From Lunularia cruciata (taxonomy: Eukaryota > Streptophyta > Marchantiopsida > Lunulariales > Lunulariaceae), in NCBI GenBank assembly GCA_948567375.1, contig OX419756.1:31226552-31290551 (forward strand): a stretch of DNA of 64,000 bases, written 5' to 3'. The notes under the pieces were generated by a model, which had not been told where the DNA came from, did not search any database, and saw nothing but the letters and a program-made list of their open reading frames with translations. The position numbers and the translations under genes were made by a program. Of the stretch, positions 45,157-58,300 are shown one piece after another (positions within the stretch are counted from its first letter, which is position 1; every line of letters starts with the position of its first letter).

Positions 45157-46470
45157 GAATCTGGCACAGAATTGTCGACGTCCTTCTGAAGCGTTTTACC
45201 TACCTAGTAGGGGTGACTGTTATGGTTATGGTCTGTGATACCACAACCTGAAGGTCTATGTACATACGAGGAGTTCCACTTTTCATTTAGCCCCGGAGAC
45301 CAACACATCAACATGTTTACTTCATAAATGAAATTGCTATAGAGCTATGTATCATACGAACTAGTAAAGCTCAAAGGACACTGTTTCTCGAGAACCAGGA
45401 TGCGAAGTCATCTCTCTTGTTTGTACCGTTAGTTGTTAGCTGATGCATGAGGCGTATCACTCTATATCTACACAGGTTACCCTCGTAAGAAGTCATCACA
45501 CGAGTTGATGACTAGCTATTGGTTTGGCAGTACCGGAGCTGCACTATCAAACTCACCATCCTCCTCCTACCTCCATGCCCATTTTGGGATCTATGACTAA
45601 CCTTCCACAATGTAGATGCTTGTCACGATTTGAATGTCCATCTCAGATCTCATCACCTGGTATTTCTACCTATTGATACAAGCATCCAGTCGCTAGCAGA
45701 TGGAAAAAGACGGGAGAGGACGAGAACCTGAATTAGTACTCTACTACCATTATCTGTATAGCCAGGGTTCCAGGAAAAAGTGGAAAAGGAAGAAATTTGC
45801 TTGGCACTGGAACACACTGAAACAGAGCGTATTGCACGTCTGTGAGTCAAGTATATGACGCTCATTTTGTTGATGCTGAACAGAAGAGGCAGACTCCCAA
45901 CGAACGAGATCTTGCGCACTAGATTATCCTTAACCAGAGTCCCTCTTTGAAAAGTACAGTAAACCGGACGTGTTGTGGTTGTCTGCCGGTTCATCCAGTT
46001 CAGGGTTTCCACATCAGCGTGTGACATCCAGCTGGATTGGAGCCCACGACAATGCAGGCGGTAACATGGTAGATTGGCGGGAAGGGTGACATGATCATTG
46101 GGCGTTTTAGAACACGCGCGAATACCCAAACATTGCACCGTTCAGAAACACTCTTCTATTATCGGGAGAATTTGAGCGCAGACAAGACCATATTCAATCG
46201 AGAGCTTCTTTTCTGTCTTCAGTGCTCTACAGGATACTACTTTCTTGTGGCCGCACGTCGTCGCAGTTCCCTGGCTGCAGTTCTCCGAGTGATCTTACTT
46301 TCTTGCGGCGCTGCGTCTGTCGAAGGTCATGAGCTAGAAATTTTGAATTATTTGATCTGCCACGCTCATTGTGTTGGCCGCCTTACCAATTGCTTTCATG
46401 CGAGCTCCGAGACCAGGAGGTCAAATAAGTCACAAAGGTGGCTGGAGCGAGGTCGTCTGAGTATTCTCCA
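45157..46470. other. Intergenic, no gene seen
   Basis: This holds the 3' flank of the dioxygenase gene and the upstream region of the GT61 gene. The open frames in it (for example 46091-46513) show no family resemblance. Confidence 0.5.
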
Positions 46471-46473
46471 AAA

Positions 46474-46480
46474 TATAAAT
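46474..46480 (+). promoter_or_regulatory. Possible TATA box of the GT61 gene
   Basis: TATAAAT within CCAAAATATAAATGCAG, about 170 bp before the chosen ATG. Confidence 0.45.
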
Positions 46481-46647
46481 GCAGTCTGTCGGACTCACTC
46501 TATAGCGGTGTAGTACAGATTGCAGATTAGCGTGACGGCCTCAACAATCTTGCTAGTAAGATCACGGGAAGTGAACCTGGCAAGCGGGTTACTAACTTTG
46601 ACTAACGTTGACACACCTTGAGATTAAGCGCACGCTGGGCGTTATCA

Positions 46648-48321
46648 ATGCTACCAGTTGAGATTTCATCAAATTTTAGGCCAGCGAAATGGGGCTCAAG
46701 ATCCTGTCAATTTTTGGCGGTTTTTCTCGGGTTGGCAGCAATAACGCTGAGCACTTTCTACGACACGGTCATGCTTACGAGGAATGCAATCTATCAAGTT
46801 CCCATGGAGGACATTTCGATGTCTTCCATTCCTACTTCTGGTACTTCCCAAATTCTTGAAACCAATTCTCCTCTTTCGTCTTCTTGTAGTTGTGCCCAGT
46901 TCCCAAGTCGATCAAACCGAATCTCCCATCAGAATGCATCATTTCAGTCATTTCCCTATATCACGTTAGAACAGGCTTACTTTCAAAAGATGCGCACAAC
47001 GGATGTTTCCCAGATTGTAGAGAAAATTCCCATGCAGGAAAGGGAAAATTTCAAGAGTCAATTCTTGCCAAACACCAATTTTATGAATTACCCTCTTTTG
47101 GCCATGGAGAAAGTTTGTATGGATCCCACCGGAGCACTCCTGCTCATTGGAACCAGTCAAGAGGAGATCGAGCCAAATATCACTGGGAAAACAGCAATTT
47201 CTGAGCTTTATTACCTCTGGAGGGAGATATACAATTGCAGTGGAAACATCAGCTCAGATCACTGTGTAGGAGTGACCTACTCGGAAGCCCTCCCACTGGA
47301 GCATAGCTACGTTCCAGGCAACACGGCGCACTTCCTCCCATACACAAGCAATCCGATGCACAACTGGGCAGAGCGCACTTGGCCTTTCACAATGGCGTCC
47401 ACGCCTCCAATTCAACACACTGTCCCATTTCCTATCAGTCACTACATCATCCACAGGTTCGGTAAATGGCTACTTGAAAGCCAGCATTCACCAGATCGGG
47501 CGCAGATGCTCTGGCAATTCAGAATGCTCATGGAGATATCTGGAGATTCCTCTCCAGACTATCTTACGGTGAAAAATCAGTCTAAACCAGTGTGTTTTGA
47601 CCGCCTCTTGCTTCAGATGCATACCAGAGATCGGATAGACGAGACTCGAATTCCTGATCCGATCGCAGGAGCTGGAGTCAGGAAATATCGAGCGGCAATC
47701 TATGATTTTTTCAAATTTTCTGAACTTCCCCAGGTAAAACTGCCGCCAGAGAAACTCAGGGTCGTCTATTACGGCCGCAATGATACGTCCAGAAGGAGAG
47801 TGATGAATTCCGAAGAAGTGATTAAATATCTACGTAACTTCACTAGACCGCCTTTGGAAGTATACTACTTGGACGAGATGTTGGCAAGCGGGAAGACGAA
47901 TTACAGCTTCCCGGAAGTCGTCAGACTGATGTCGCAAACAGACATTTTCGTCGTAGCCCATGGGGCTAACACATGGTCTACATTTTTGCTTCCAGATGGA
48001 GCAGGAGTGGTCGAAATCATCGGCCCTTGCAATTGGAGCTCATACAACTACAGTGATCTGCGAACTGTACATACCTGGATGCATGTCAATGCGGTTGCTA
48101 GCAGGCTGAAACACGACACAAGCAACCCGTTTGAAGACATAGTTCCCAACCCCCGCCGAGGAAATACAACACTTTGCAAGAACCCTTACACCGGCGTTCC
48201 AGATTACACCATAGATCTCGACAAGTTGGGAGATGTCATTCACTCTTTTGCCTACCCCGACCGACCTGGGGATCACTTGACACAGCATTGGTTGTATGAT
48301 TGGGATTCTTCCCTGGTGTGA
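46648..48321 (+). CDS. GT61-family (DUF563) glycosyltransferase, type II membrane protein
   Basis: An uninterrupted frame encodes 557 aa from ATG 46648 (the frame is open a little further upstream but has no earlier ATG). Near residues 20-43 is one hydrophobic segment (FLAVFLGLAAITLSTF) after a basic start, as in type II Golgi proteins. Next comes a Ser-rich stem, then the catalytic region. The C-terminal half has KLRVVYYGRNDTSRRRVMN, EEVIKYLRNF, EVVRLMSQTDIFVVAHGANT and FLLPDGAGVVEIIGP, the arrangement of GT61 enzymes (R..R.I.N..E...., then the GAHGA..TN..FL..GA..IEI core). Such enzymes add xylose, arabinose or GlcNAc to cell-wall polysaccharides or glycoproteins in the Golgi lumen; the sugar cannot be read from the sequence. 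Several N-glycosylation sites (for example NISS, NYSD) occur. No introns are seen, and length is typical. Confidence 0.85.
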   Translation: MLPVEISSNFRPAKWGSRSCQFLAVFLGLAAITLSTFYDTVMLTRNAIYQVPMEDISMSSIPTSGTSQILETNSPLSSSCSCAQFPSRSNRISHQNASFQSFPYITLEQAYFQKMRTTDVSQIVEKIPMQERENFKSQFLPNTNFMNYPLLAMEKVCMDPTGALLLIGTSQEEIEPNITGKTAISELYYLWREIYNCSGNISSDHCVGVTYSEALPLEHSYVPGNTAHFLPYTSNPMHNWAERTWPFTMASTPPIQHTVPFPISHYIIHRFGKWLLESQHSPDRAQMLWQFRMLMEISGDSSPDYLTVKNQSKPVCFDRLLLQMHTRDRIDETRIPDPIAGAGVRKYRAAIYDFFKFSELPQVKLPPEKLRVVYYGRNDTSRRRVMNSEEVIKYLRNFTRPPLEVYYLDEMLASGKTNYSFPEVVRLMSQTDIFVVAHGANTWSTFLLPDGAGVVEIIGPCNWSSYNYSDLRTVHTWMHVNAVASRLKHDTSNPFEDIVPNPRRGNTTLCKNPYTGVPDYTIDLDKLGDVIHSFAYPDRPGDHLTQHWLYDWDSSLV

Positions 48322-51300
48322 GAGACTAATGATACAGTAGACGCTTACTCTTGTCTCTGGACAATTTTGTAACTTTGCCCACCTGACTACCCTTCTGCTT
48401 CTAAGCTTGATGCTCATCGCTTGTACAGTTTTCCTCCAACATCTTGCAGAAGTCAAAGACGCAACCTGCATATCGACCGGAAGCAGGGGTGAGGATCTCA
48501 AGTCACAAGTGCAGTGGAAAATGTGAAGTGCACAACTGCAGGTGCCACTCACGTGATTAGCGTTGACAGCAGACACAGTATCTGTAAATGATCGGAGAAA
48601 AATGTTCCAGTACGGGACTCTGTTCGGTTGACGGTGCAGTCTTCATCATTAAAGTTGGAATTTGGTTGTACCTCTTTCTGGGATAAGTTGTGCCCTTGTC
48701 TTTACTTCTCTAGAATCCAAATACATCGACATTTATCTCAGAATATTCACATACTTTTGGGTAATGCTTACTGCAACTTATATGCCTGCACTCGGTATAC
48801 CAGTCAGCAAATGCATGTGTCTGCACCAACTCGCATTCACTCACCCCCTGAGATCGTATATTCTCTCCCAATGCCTAGACTTCAGCACTTACTCCAACGT
48901 GCAGATATAGCATAATGCCAACTACTCTTACTACTCCCTCGTACGGTAACTTAATAGTTGAAGGATGATTGCTACAGATCTATGTAGTCAAAGTGTACAA
49001 TAACTCGTTTCTCCTTAACTCGAGCAGAAGCCAGCTTCTTGATGTTCAGAGAGTTAACTCTTCCGAGTGGACTCACCGTACGTACTGTCGGATAAAGTCA
49101 CGTAATGTGGGTAGATTGGTGGCAGTCCTTTCAGTAAGTAAATTTACATGGCAGGGTCCAATAAGATGGCAAGGGGAACAAGAGTTTAAAAAGATCAGAG
49201 GCCATTTCAGGAAAACCTTGCCTACTGCCTTCTTCACCATCTTCTTTATTTCATTTGCATTAGGAGGGTTTCACTCATCGTCCGGTTATACAGCCAATAT
49301 ATTTCCATCGGTTTATAAAACCATCAAACTCATCAGTTTTTATGTCAGCTAACAGTCGAAAGGCTGCAAAAAATGCTTGACTCCGCTAATTTCCAATTGA
49401 ACTTAAACCTACGAAAGATCATCGTGTCTTAATCTACTACAAGTTGCTACTCTACTTACCCAGAAACAAGTTCGCATACATGTAACAGCCCTACATCGGG
49501 GTAAATTTAAAAAGTCCTTGTCCACCACCAACTTCATGGAATGATTTTCTCTACCTATCGATGATATATAATAGTTCCAAGCCCTACTTGTCAATAGCAT
49601 GCCTTGATTGTTCCACGTACAGTGCCTAGTTATTAGATCTGCAATGTGGTAACCATACGTACAGCATCCAATGTATGATATCAAAGAAGTGAAATGCTGT
49701 ACTGCAAGCACAGCTCAAATGAGGTTGTTCCGAATTCGTCAACAATCATTCACGGAGAAACTGCAAATTCCGATAGGGCAAGAGATTCAAAGAAGCTATT
49801 ATCTTCCATCAAAAGTTCAAAATATAATCCTCTACGTTCACTCAAAGTCCTAGGGGTTTAAGTGCAATGCACGAAACTCTGGCCAAATCAAATGATGCTT
49901 ATTTCAGTATTCACGGTTCCCTCGTTCCGAGCACGACTGTCAGGGTTTGACGTTGTCTTTGATCTTCTAGATATTGCACTAAACCAATCTCTGTGCGTTA
50001 CTCGTTCCATGGTGAGCGCATGGATATAGTGCAAATATTATTTATTTAGATGGTGTTGAACTATCTCACTCATCAACAACGCTTTGACGTGGAAGCGACA
50101 ATATACATGAGCTATGGGTTCAGAAATGTGGCTTCACTTTTCGTGGTTGCATGCCAATCACGTCCGGTTTTCAAGCTGCAACCCGTACTGAAGTGGTTGG
50201 GACGCTTTCTTAGTTTATCCATGGATCTACGTATAAGAGCAAACATTAATAACAGCGATGATTTCTCCTGGTTCGGCTTGATGGGGTCTTCCCATCCTTC
50301 TTATTATCCAATGTGTGTCGGTTTCCCTCTCTGTTAACAGTGATCAAACTAATCTCCCTGGGTACTATGCATTGTTCTTATGGATCATAGTCTCTTCGTG
50401 CATGAGTTCGTGTCAGCCCATGCACCATATGTCCCCGTGTCTCTGAAAGTAACCATCATATCAGGACTCTTGTTTACATTGTTTACCTCCTGTTCCGTAC
50501 TTCAAATTCCGGATCCCGGACATACTGCAACACACTTTTTGCCCATCTTCATGAAGCATATTAATTTTGAGCAGCCCAGACATTGTATTAGAGCACTAGA
50601 ACAAGGTACCCTAGTTTCGACCTAGGAATCTCTGATTAAAGTAGCAAGTTATTACGCTGATCGACTTACAAGAATCAGGTTGACAAACTGACGTTGCTTC
50701 AAACTCCTGAACAGGAGTAGATGCCGTCACTAATGTTTCTGTCCTTGACTTCTTCTAGGTCATTGATTCTTCAGAATGGAGGGGAAGATAGGCACTGTCA
50801 TAACACGCGATAGAAAACGTAGAGTCCAGCATGATCCGTTTTGAGAGTATGCAAGTTTGAACAGGAGGTCCTGTATAAAACTCTGTTATCTGTCTAGCCT
50901 AGTATACATATCAAATGAGTTACAAAACTGGACTGAGAATTCTTCATGTGCGCATCTTCAACTCTGGAGAGTTGAAAGAAGTGAATTGCTTGAAGAGAGG
51001 CACATCTCGCCAAACTTCTACAAGGCATGAATGAGGATGTGAGTCTAAAATGTGATGATGTAAGTGGTCTTGTTCTGTGAAGACTCCACTGGGATATTGG
51101 TAGTGTGAATAGTCATGCAAATTAGATAAGGAACCGGGCGTCATTGAAGGATCCCAGTTCCAATGTTGGAACAACCGAACTAGTGTTGTTCTGATAGGAT
51201 AATATATGTGATAAGGCTCAATTGAGAGCGTATAGTCAGCAACGTAGGGTTGTCGATCTACCGAAACTTCCTGTGCTGCAAACGTTTGATGTCCTGCTAC

Positions 51301-51927
51301 CATAGTGGTAGAGAAGCTATCTTCTTACAGCCTTTGGTAGGATTGTCATAAAGTAGAAACTTTTGAGCGCTTTGAGTTTAGTCAGCAGATTCTATACTCG
51401 TCGTTTGTCGGGAGTGAAGTACTTCAGCAGATTTGTTGCAATTCCAAGTCCAAGAACTTGAGTTGTAATATCTGTGGATCGAACCATAAGATGGATAAAA
51501 CATGACAGTGGAGCACACAGCAATTTCAGCATCCATACACCTGTAACCAGTGTCCAACACACATTTCACTTGTCCTTGGCAGCTAAAGAACTGTGAGACC
51601 AGTTGGTTTTACCACTTGGTAGAATTAAGGCGGAAGTTAATGAAATACTTGAGCTCCTTTGAATACATCATTACAGCCGAGCAGTTTGAATTCTTACTAA
51701 GAACATCTTGCACGCCCTCGATTTGCTTCAAGCTTGGGAACTGTTGTTCACCTGGAGTTCTCTCATATAGCGACCAGCCCTGTTACGGAAGGACAGACGA
51801 CAGAATTAGTCGTATGTGTAGCGTAAACAAGGCTCGAGTGATTTGAATTTAGGACTGTAAAAGGTATAATGTCCGTGCATTCATGACGAGGCCTCCGCCT
51901 TTTTGAGTAATTTTCTTTCAACCTTCA
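48322..51927. other. Intergenic, no gene supported
   Basis: Several open frames up to 127 codons occur, but none has a recognisable motif, conserved exon boundaries or biased composition. I see no repeats matching the transposons to the left. Confidence 0.45.
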
Positions 51928-52594
51928 CTAGTCAGATACATTTCTAAGAGATTTGCTGGCAGACTTGTCCTTAGACGAGTTCTGTTTTCTTGTGAACATT
52001 TTGAGTATCGTAATTGCCAAGAGATGATGAGCCTCCTTTACCGTTCCCTTGCAGCCCTGCCTGTACAGAGGGTATCCAGCTAGAGCAGCAGCAATGGCCA
52101 TGCACAGAATGTAGGCTTTGAGAAGGTTTATAGATCCTCGTTCAAGTCCTTCGATAAGAACAACACGGGATGAATGAAGTCATCAGCAAAAGAGGAGTAA
52201 TTATAACGTGGACGTAACTTAAGACGTTCATCTGTCAAACTTAACTTAGACATTTCAAAGTTCAATCAAGCTCTATCGTGTCCTCCGAAGTTATATCGAG
52301 CTGTGAGAGTACCTTGACAAAATGCATCACGTGAGGGTTGATATTGGAGGTCTAGAGTGCTCGAATGTGTGACTCACAAAACAATGGTAATCGATGGCTG
52401 GTTCATTTGTGCGATCACTTCTCCAATATTACTCTAAGGGCAGACATATATACTTAGAATTAGCACATACCAACGCGACCAGCCACAATCGCAACCATAG
52501 CAGATGCGCAGGCGGCAGCAGTAGTTTGCGTTACACGGTCTTGGTGAGCATAGGCATACGCTATCATCCCGGCCTTCATAACTTGAAGTGCCGC
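51928..52594 (-). CDS. Tentative small membrane-protein gene (last two exons)
   Basis: On the minus strand a 124-bp segment (52594-52471) is flanked by a good acceptor (CTCGTTCTTGGCAG) and donor (GTTG/GTATGT) and encodes AALQVMKAGMIAYAYAHQD, then RVTQTTAAAACASAMVAIVA and GR. A later segment, down to the stop at 51928-51930, encodes RVVLIEGLERGSINLLKAY, ILCMAIAAALAGYPLYRQG and CKGTVKEAHHLLAITILKM before a basic tail (KQNSSKDKSASKS). Both have a membrane-like, Ala-rich composition unlike the surrounding noise. The intron between them and the first exon(s) beyond 52594 are not resolved. I do not recognise the family, and it may be an artefact of composition. Confidence 0.35.
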
Positions 52595-55371
52595 CTGCCA
52601 AGAACGAGGGCATACATCACAGCGGGATACATGCAAATAGCAAGAACGAATTTCAGCTTGTATCGGTCAGGAAATCTTCTCCGGCGAAATATCCAAGAAG
52701 GACTTCTGGACAGTACCTGTGCCCATATACACCGGCTCAGGCGACGCTTCCCGTCAGTGGAGCGCTTAAGACCTGAACCAACCAGCCACCCACACAAAAT
52801 TGAGTTGAGTTTTATGATGCGCAAATTCTCTGGCGTATTAATGTTGCCGTTGGCTGTACAGTTAAATGCAGAGAGTGGTAACTGTTCCGGACATGAAGTT
52901 CAAAGAGTTCAAGTAGCTGCTAGCTCGATGCCATCGTTTCTCAGCAAAGACGAGGTTGACAGACAGACCAAAATAAAAATACCTAAATTTGTCACGACAA
53001 GAGAAGATCCATTGACCAATTGTAATCCCCGTAAATCGTCTACTACAATCACAGACCAGCACAATGAATGAAAGTTTTCTTCCTGTAGATTCTTTTCATG
53101 ATACCAAAATTTTTACTCTAGTTGGATTGATCAATTACACAAAAGACGAGGAATGGACAATGAATAAGCTGCCTCCACTCCACTGGGGAATCACACCAGG
53201 ATTGAACTAGGTTAGGCGTGTGATATTCGCTGTGCTTTTGAATTGGAGATCTAGAGAATGTCTCAACAAAACGGCAACTTGACTTCGTAAGTTTAGTCAG
53301 GCAGGCAGCCTTTTCTGCAGATGTTCCGTTCTTGGTACAAAGAATTCTTAGATCGTCCAGAAACCTACGCTCGTTCTCTGACACCTGAGAGTGAACATGG
53401 GTGGCGCTCACAGCCTGAGCGGCGCGGCTGCTCCTTCTCATGCTTCTCGAATCCAGCTTTGACTTCCTGTGATCTGGAACTCAAAAATTAATGGTACGGA
53501 TTGACCAAGTGGGGAATTGGAGAATAAGAATCAATGCTCGAGTTTTGTAAAAGCTGACGCATAGATTTATTGCAATTTCTTTTCCCACATCCACTTAAGT
53601 TCCTCTACTGGGCAGTGTACACCACCAGCCTTCTTCCAGTGACGCGCTGCTATTGAGTACAAGTTCTTCAAGCTTTAAATATTTACTAATTTTGCTTTGT
53701 AAAGTGCATTCGCGGATCAGGTGAGCGATCGACCGCCAATAACGGCATCCGACTTATGCAGAGTGTACCCGAAACGACGTGGGAAAGGTGAAAATGAGAA
53801 TTCAAGATGTCGTCCCACCTGCCTTTCTGCCTTCCTCCTTTCAATCAGAAATTGAGACTCGAAAGGTTTGGATCAATCGATCGTTACGTCGCTTCAAATC
53901 TCCACCAGAGACATCTTTCCTTGCATCCTAAGTCCTCACAAACAGCTCCACCGCAGATCTCACCAGCTCTCGGTATCAAACTCATAGAGTGCCAAAGCAC
54001 CCGATCCGGCTGAGTCATGCATAAGAAACGGACGTCGTATAGGAAGTGCAGTCTCCAGCTTTGGTAGTAGCCCCTCAATTGTCTACATTCAGAAATTACA
54101 CAATTTCCCACCTCCAATTTCCTCCCAAGAATCTCCTGAGAACTTCTATTCGATCTTCAACTCCGCACTGGAACCCATAATACTTGGATATTGAAGCTAC
54201 TGAAATCAGAGGGGCGATAACCAGTGTCTGTTCTTGTAAAGCCTAGCTCACTCTGTGAACGAGTACCAAGGTGCTGCCGGCATTGCCCGGTAATGGATGT
54301 CTTGCAGTGACGCACGACGATATCGATGTTGATGGACCGTCATTGGCATTCGAGCAAATGCCTCGATGAAGAGCTGAACACGTTCAGGCGCGACGAAACG
54401 TGTTCGGACTTCAGCGTTGGAGCAGGTGTCACAGTATTTGCCGGCTCTTGGAGCTCATTAGATCATTCTGCAAAGTGTTTCAGCAGGCGAAGTTTACAGT
54501 GCGCCGTAGTCGTGGGCACCAGTACATCTGTTTTCTGTTAGCTGACTTCGCAGACAGCACTTACACTTCAATGCAACGACTGGACATAAACTTGGACATT
54601 GGCGTTCATCTGTAACATAAAAGATCCGTGCAAAGTCGGTTTGAAGTGAACTTGAGTACCTCCTGTGTACGCGGAAGATCATCTTTAAGACCGGGAAGTC
54701 ATTGCTTAAAGAATCACCCACCTCTTTTAAATCAAGAGCTTCTGGGAAGAAAGGAAATGACATTGGTGTTCATCGGGAAATTTGCGTAGTGACTTCAGGA
54801 AGTAGCTTTGTTTGCACACATCAGCTTAACCCTGTCTACACGTTATAGAGTGTGGACACAGCAAGGTGAACGATACCACAGTAGCTAGCCGTTGGGGATA
54901 ATTCTCAAGTAAAGAGAGATGCAGACTATTATCGGGAATCCCAAGCTGATCAATAACTCCGAACTTCCTTCACGGGAGAAGGACAAGAGAGAGCGAAGAG
55001 CTGAGATTTGAAGACCAGGACCAGAGGGAGATGCACCGTAACCACTGTTGCGAATGTTTCACGAGATTGTTGTACATATCTTCCCTTGATGTGGAGAAAC
55101 AACCCTCTGTGCAAATGAGAACTTGGAATTCCGCGAATACACTGCTGATAGGCATACAGTTACGATCGTGCCTCAGAATGACCACATCCAAGGCAGCTCC
55201 ACGGCAATCTTGGACTAGCCTTCACCTACTTTATAATCACAATAACTATGTGAGGATATAATGATAAAATTGATGCCACAATATTGAGTGAGTTAATCTA
55301 TGACCTAACCTATGTACACGTTGCGATCCACTGATTATACTTCTGCCGTCAAGTCTCTCCTACGAGGATTT
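52595..55371. other. Intergenic, no gene supported
   Basis: The plus frame 52394-53071 and the minus frame 53441-53118 are open but show no motif. The first exon(s) of the tentative membrane-protein gene may lie at the left end of this stretch. Confidence 0.4.
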
Positions 55372-58300
55372 TCACTGGTCCCTTGGTCGAATCTGTGCGG
55401 TACGTAACCTCTCGAGTCCATTGGCTTTGCCGAAAAGTTGTTGACATTTCCTTTCGAGGTCTCCACCGCCTGTTCCTTGCGTTGTTTCTCCTTCAAGAAC
55501 TGGTGACACCATCTCTCTGGATCTGGTGGCATGGACCTGGGAAGTGGCAGCAGCTGCTGCTCCCCCAGACGGTCCGTTTCCATTTGATCCATTGGACTGG
55601 ATTGAATGATCGGACCCTGTCGCTAAATTTTTCCGTTTGGCCCTAGCACGCGCTTTCCATCCTTGAATACCATCAGCGACACCCTTGGTGAAGACCGTCT
55701 CTTTCATCGTTGATCCCATCTGCAACAATTAAGCGTCGAATTTAGTAAAAGGCAGAGATAATAAAGGAAAAAGCTTTCCTATAGGACACTCTCATATGTT
55801 TCGAGGATTCTATATCAAATAAAGCTAGACATCATGCACCCACGCAATAATAAAGAATAGCCATTTTTCCTTAACACAGGATTTGAATGAACTGAAGAAA
55901 ATATATTTCAGTGTATGAATATAGAACCCGTTCGTTGAAACACGACTCCATACCCACTTAACGCTGAGCAAGACATGACGTAGTGCAACAAGGTATTAAC
56001 AGTAAATCCCTAGAAATGATCCCTGCAAAATATATGTTGAGTGTATGATATGGAACCCGTTGGTTAGAACACGGATCAATACCATCTTAAGACTGGACAA
56101 GACATGACGAGGTATATGCAGTGAATCCCTCATCCCTGAAGAGTATATTTGTAGCTTCTTCCTTACCTGTGTAACTAGAGCATAAATTGGTAGTGTGCTG
56201 TAGCTAGCCAGCAGTTGAGTCAATATCCTGGAAATCACATGTAAAAAACGCTTCTTTTAGTCGAGACGGAATAGAGATGACTTACACCACATTTGTCCTG
56301 TCTCATCTAAGGAGAAGACTGCTAATTCGTTAAGGGGAGAAAGGGAGAAAATTACTACCTTCGAGGATGGAGTAAGAGATTTACTGTGGTCGAGACTAAG
56401 AAGCTAGAGTTATTTTCAAGTAAGAGGAAAATTTGGTATATGAAGTACATACCCCACGACAAGTCGGATAATCAAAAGAGTGTGGTCGCCCAAAATACAT
56501 GATGACCAGCCAAAAGTTGCCTGCAGTTGTAACGGAGAGCTCACTTTAGCACATAATCAATCTGAACGGCAGTGTCCCACTCAGACAGCTAGTGTGGCAA
56601 CTAGTTTATATGTACAAAAAACTGTCTTGTGGATGCAGGGATGTTTGTAGTCTTAAAAAAGACATTTTGTATTATTAATAAGTAGAGCTTTGCAGTTTTA
56701 AAAAGACTACTTCATACCCACAGCCAGAAGAAGACGGCGAGCTCAAAAGAGTTCTGCAGTCAAAACAATAAAATTTGTCAAATTTGTAATTAACAATATG
56801 AAACACTGGAAAGATTTAAGACATACCAAATAAACTTCACTTCGAGAGTGATAGCTCACCTGAAAAATGACAAAATGAATCAATTTCAGAAGAACTTTTG
56901 GGTTGTCAAACCAAAACAGCTCATCGCTGGGTTTAACTGCTTCGGCCATATCTTTGTCTGGTCTGGTTGCTTGTTTCTCGGGATCGTCTTGCTCGGCGTG
57001 AATAATCGCCATCGCATGTCTCTTGGCCTCTAAAGCTAAGGTTGAGATGATATGCTGTTGCTTTGCTCCAATGACGAGAATAATCTGAGAAAAAGCTGAT
57101 GTCAGATCGCTTCGCTGGGTTTCCGAACTTTGGGAAGCGTAGCTTGATGTTTACCGAGCAATTGTCAAAGCTCACCTTCCAGCATGTGCAGTTGCCTCAG
57201 ACTTTTGCAAAAGTTGTCACATTTCTTGCATTCTGTTTCCAACATACTTCCTCAAACTCCAATGTAAGAAACAAGGAAAGGAAGGATTCAACTACTGCAT
57301 ATACGTACGAGAGTGGGAATGAACGCAGCCCAGAAGTACGTGTACCAGCCTGCAGTATAAACCATAAAGAAATTCAAACTTTAACAACAGGACAACATAC
57401 TCAGGAGCTTCACTTGAAACGTATGGACCAGAACCTTCTGCTAGCCATTTGTGACATTCTCTACTTGCATCGTTTCCAAGTGGTGCATTTACCAACAAAA
57501 GAATCTTACCATAAACATTAAATAGCAGAAACAGAATTACAAACAACCAAAGCCACCAGCTGCAATTTCAAGTCAACAATGCCGATTAGTACGTCGAAGC
57601 GTGGCCTGTGGATGGTAAGTTCTGCGTAGAAAACCATAACTTTGTAGCCTTGATTTATTAATATTGCTCAGAATCGTCTCATCTGCACCAGAAATATGAA
57701 ATACCAAGAATTCAGGATAGCACATTACTTGATTCCGATGACGGATCTGAAGTCCACCCCCATAGACCGAATGACATAGTCGCGGAAGTTAAATGATTCT
57801 CCCAAACCGTGATTCTGCATGCAATTACAGCTACAAATCGTTACAAGCGTTTCTTAGTCAGCAATCCTCAAAAGATTCCATGGTAAGGAAGAGATATTCT
57901 TCGCGAGGTAGAGAGTATGACACTTACAGACAAGAATCCGACACGAAACACCAGATAATCTTCCCTTGAGACAGAAGCGAAAAATTGCTGGAAGAAGCTG
58001 AGCTGTAATTCAAACAATTTCCACAGAGATATTCATAAGTTCTCTGCAGCGGTATCCGGCATCCTGTGCTTGTCTTTTTGGCAATGTAACCGGTAAATGT
58101 AAAAGGATTGTTTTCAACACTTCTCTGAAACAGCAAAAATCAACTGAAAACGTATGTAAAAACTAAAAAAGATAATGAGCAAATTGAAAGTTATGAACAT
58201 ACCATCCAGCGTGTAAATCCATTTTCATAGCATGGATGAGACCGGCTGTCGATAAACCCGAGACCCGTAGGTTTTCCACTTCTAAGCCTATCACAGTACC

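Noticed and set aside
46091-46513. Frame of 140 codons before the GT61 gene
   Set aside because: It overlaps the probable GT61 promoter and has no motif.
52394-53071. Plus-strand frame of 225 codons
   Set aside because: No motif and no splice support; part of it is antisense to the segment that looks like exon 52594-52471 on the minus strand.
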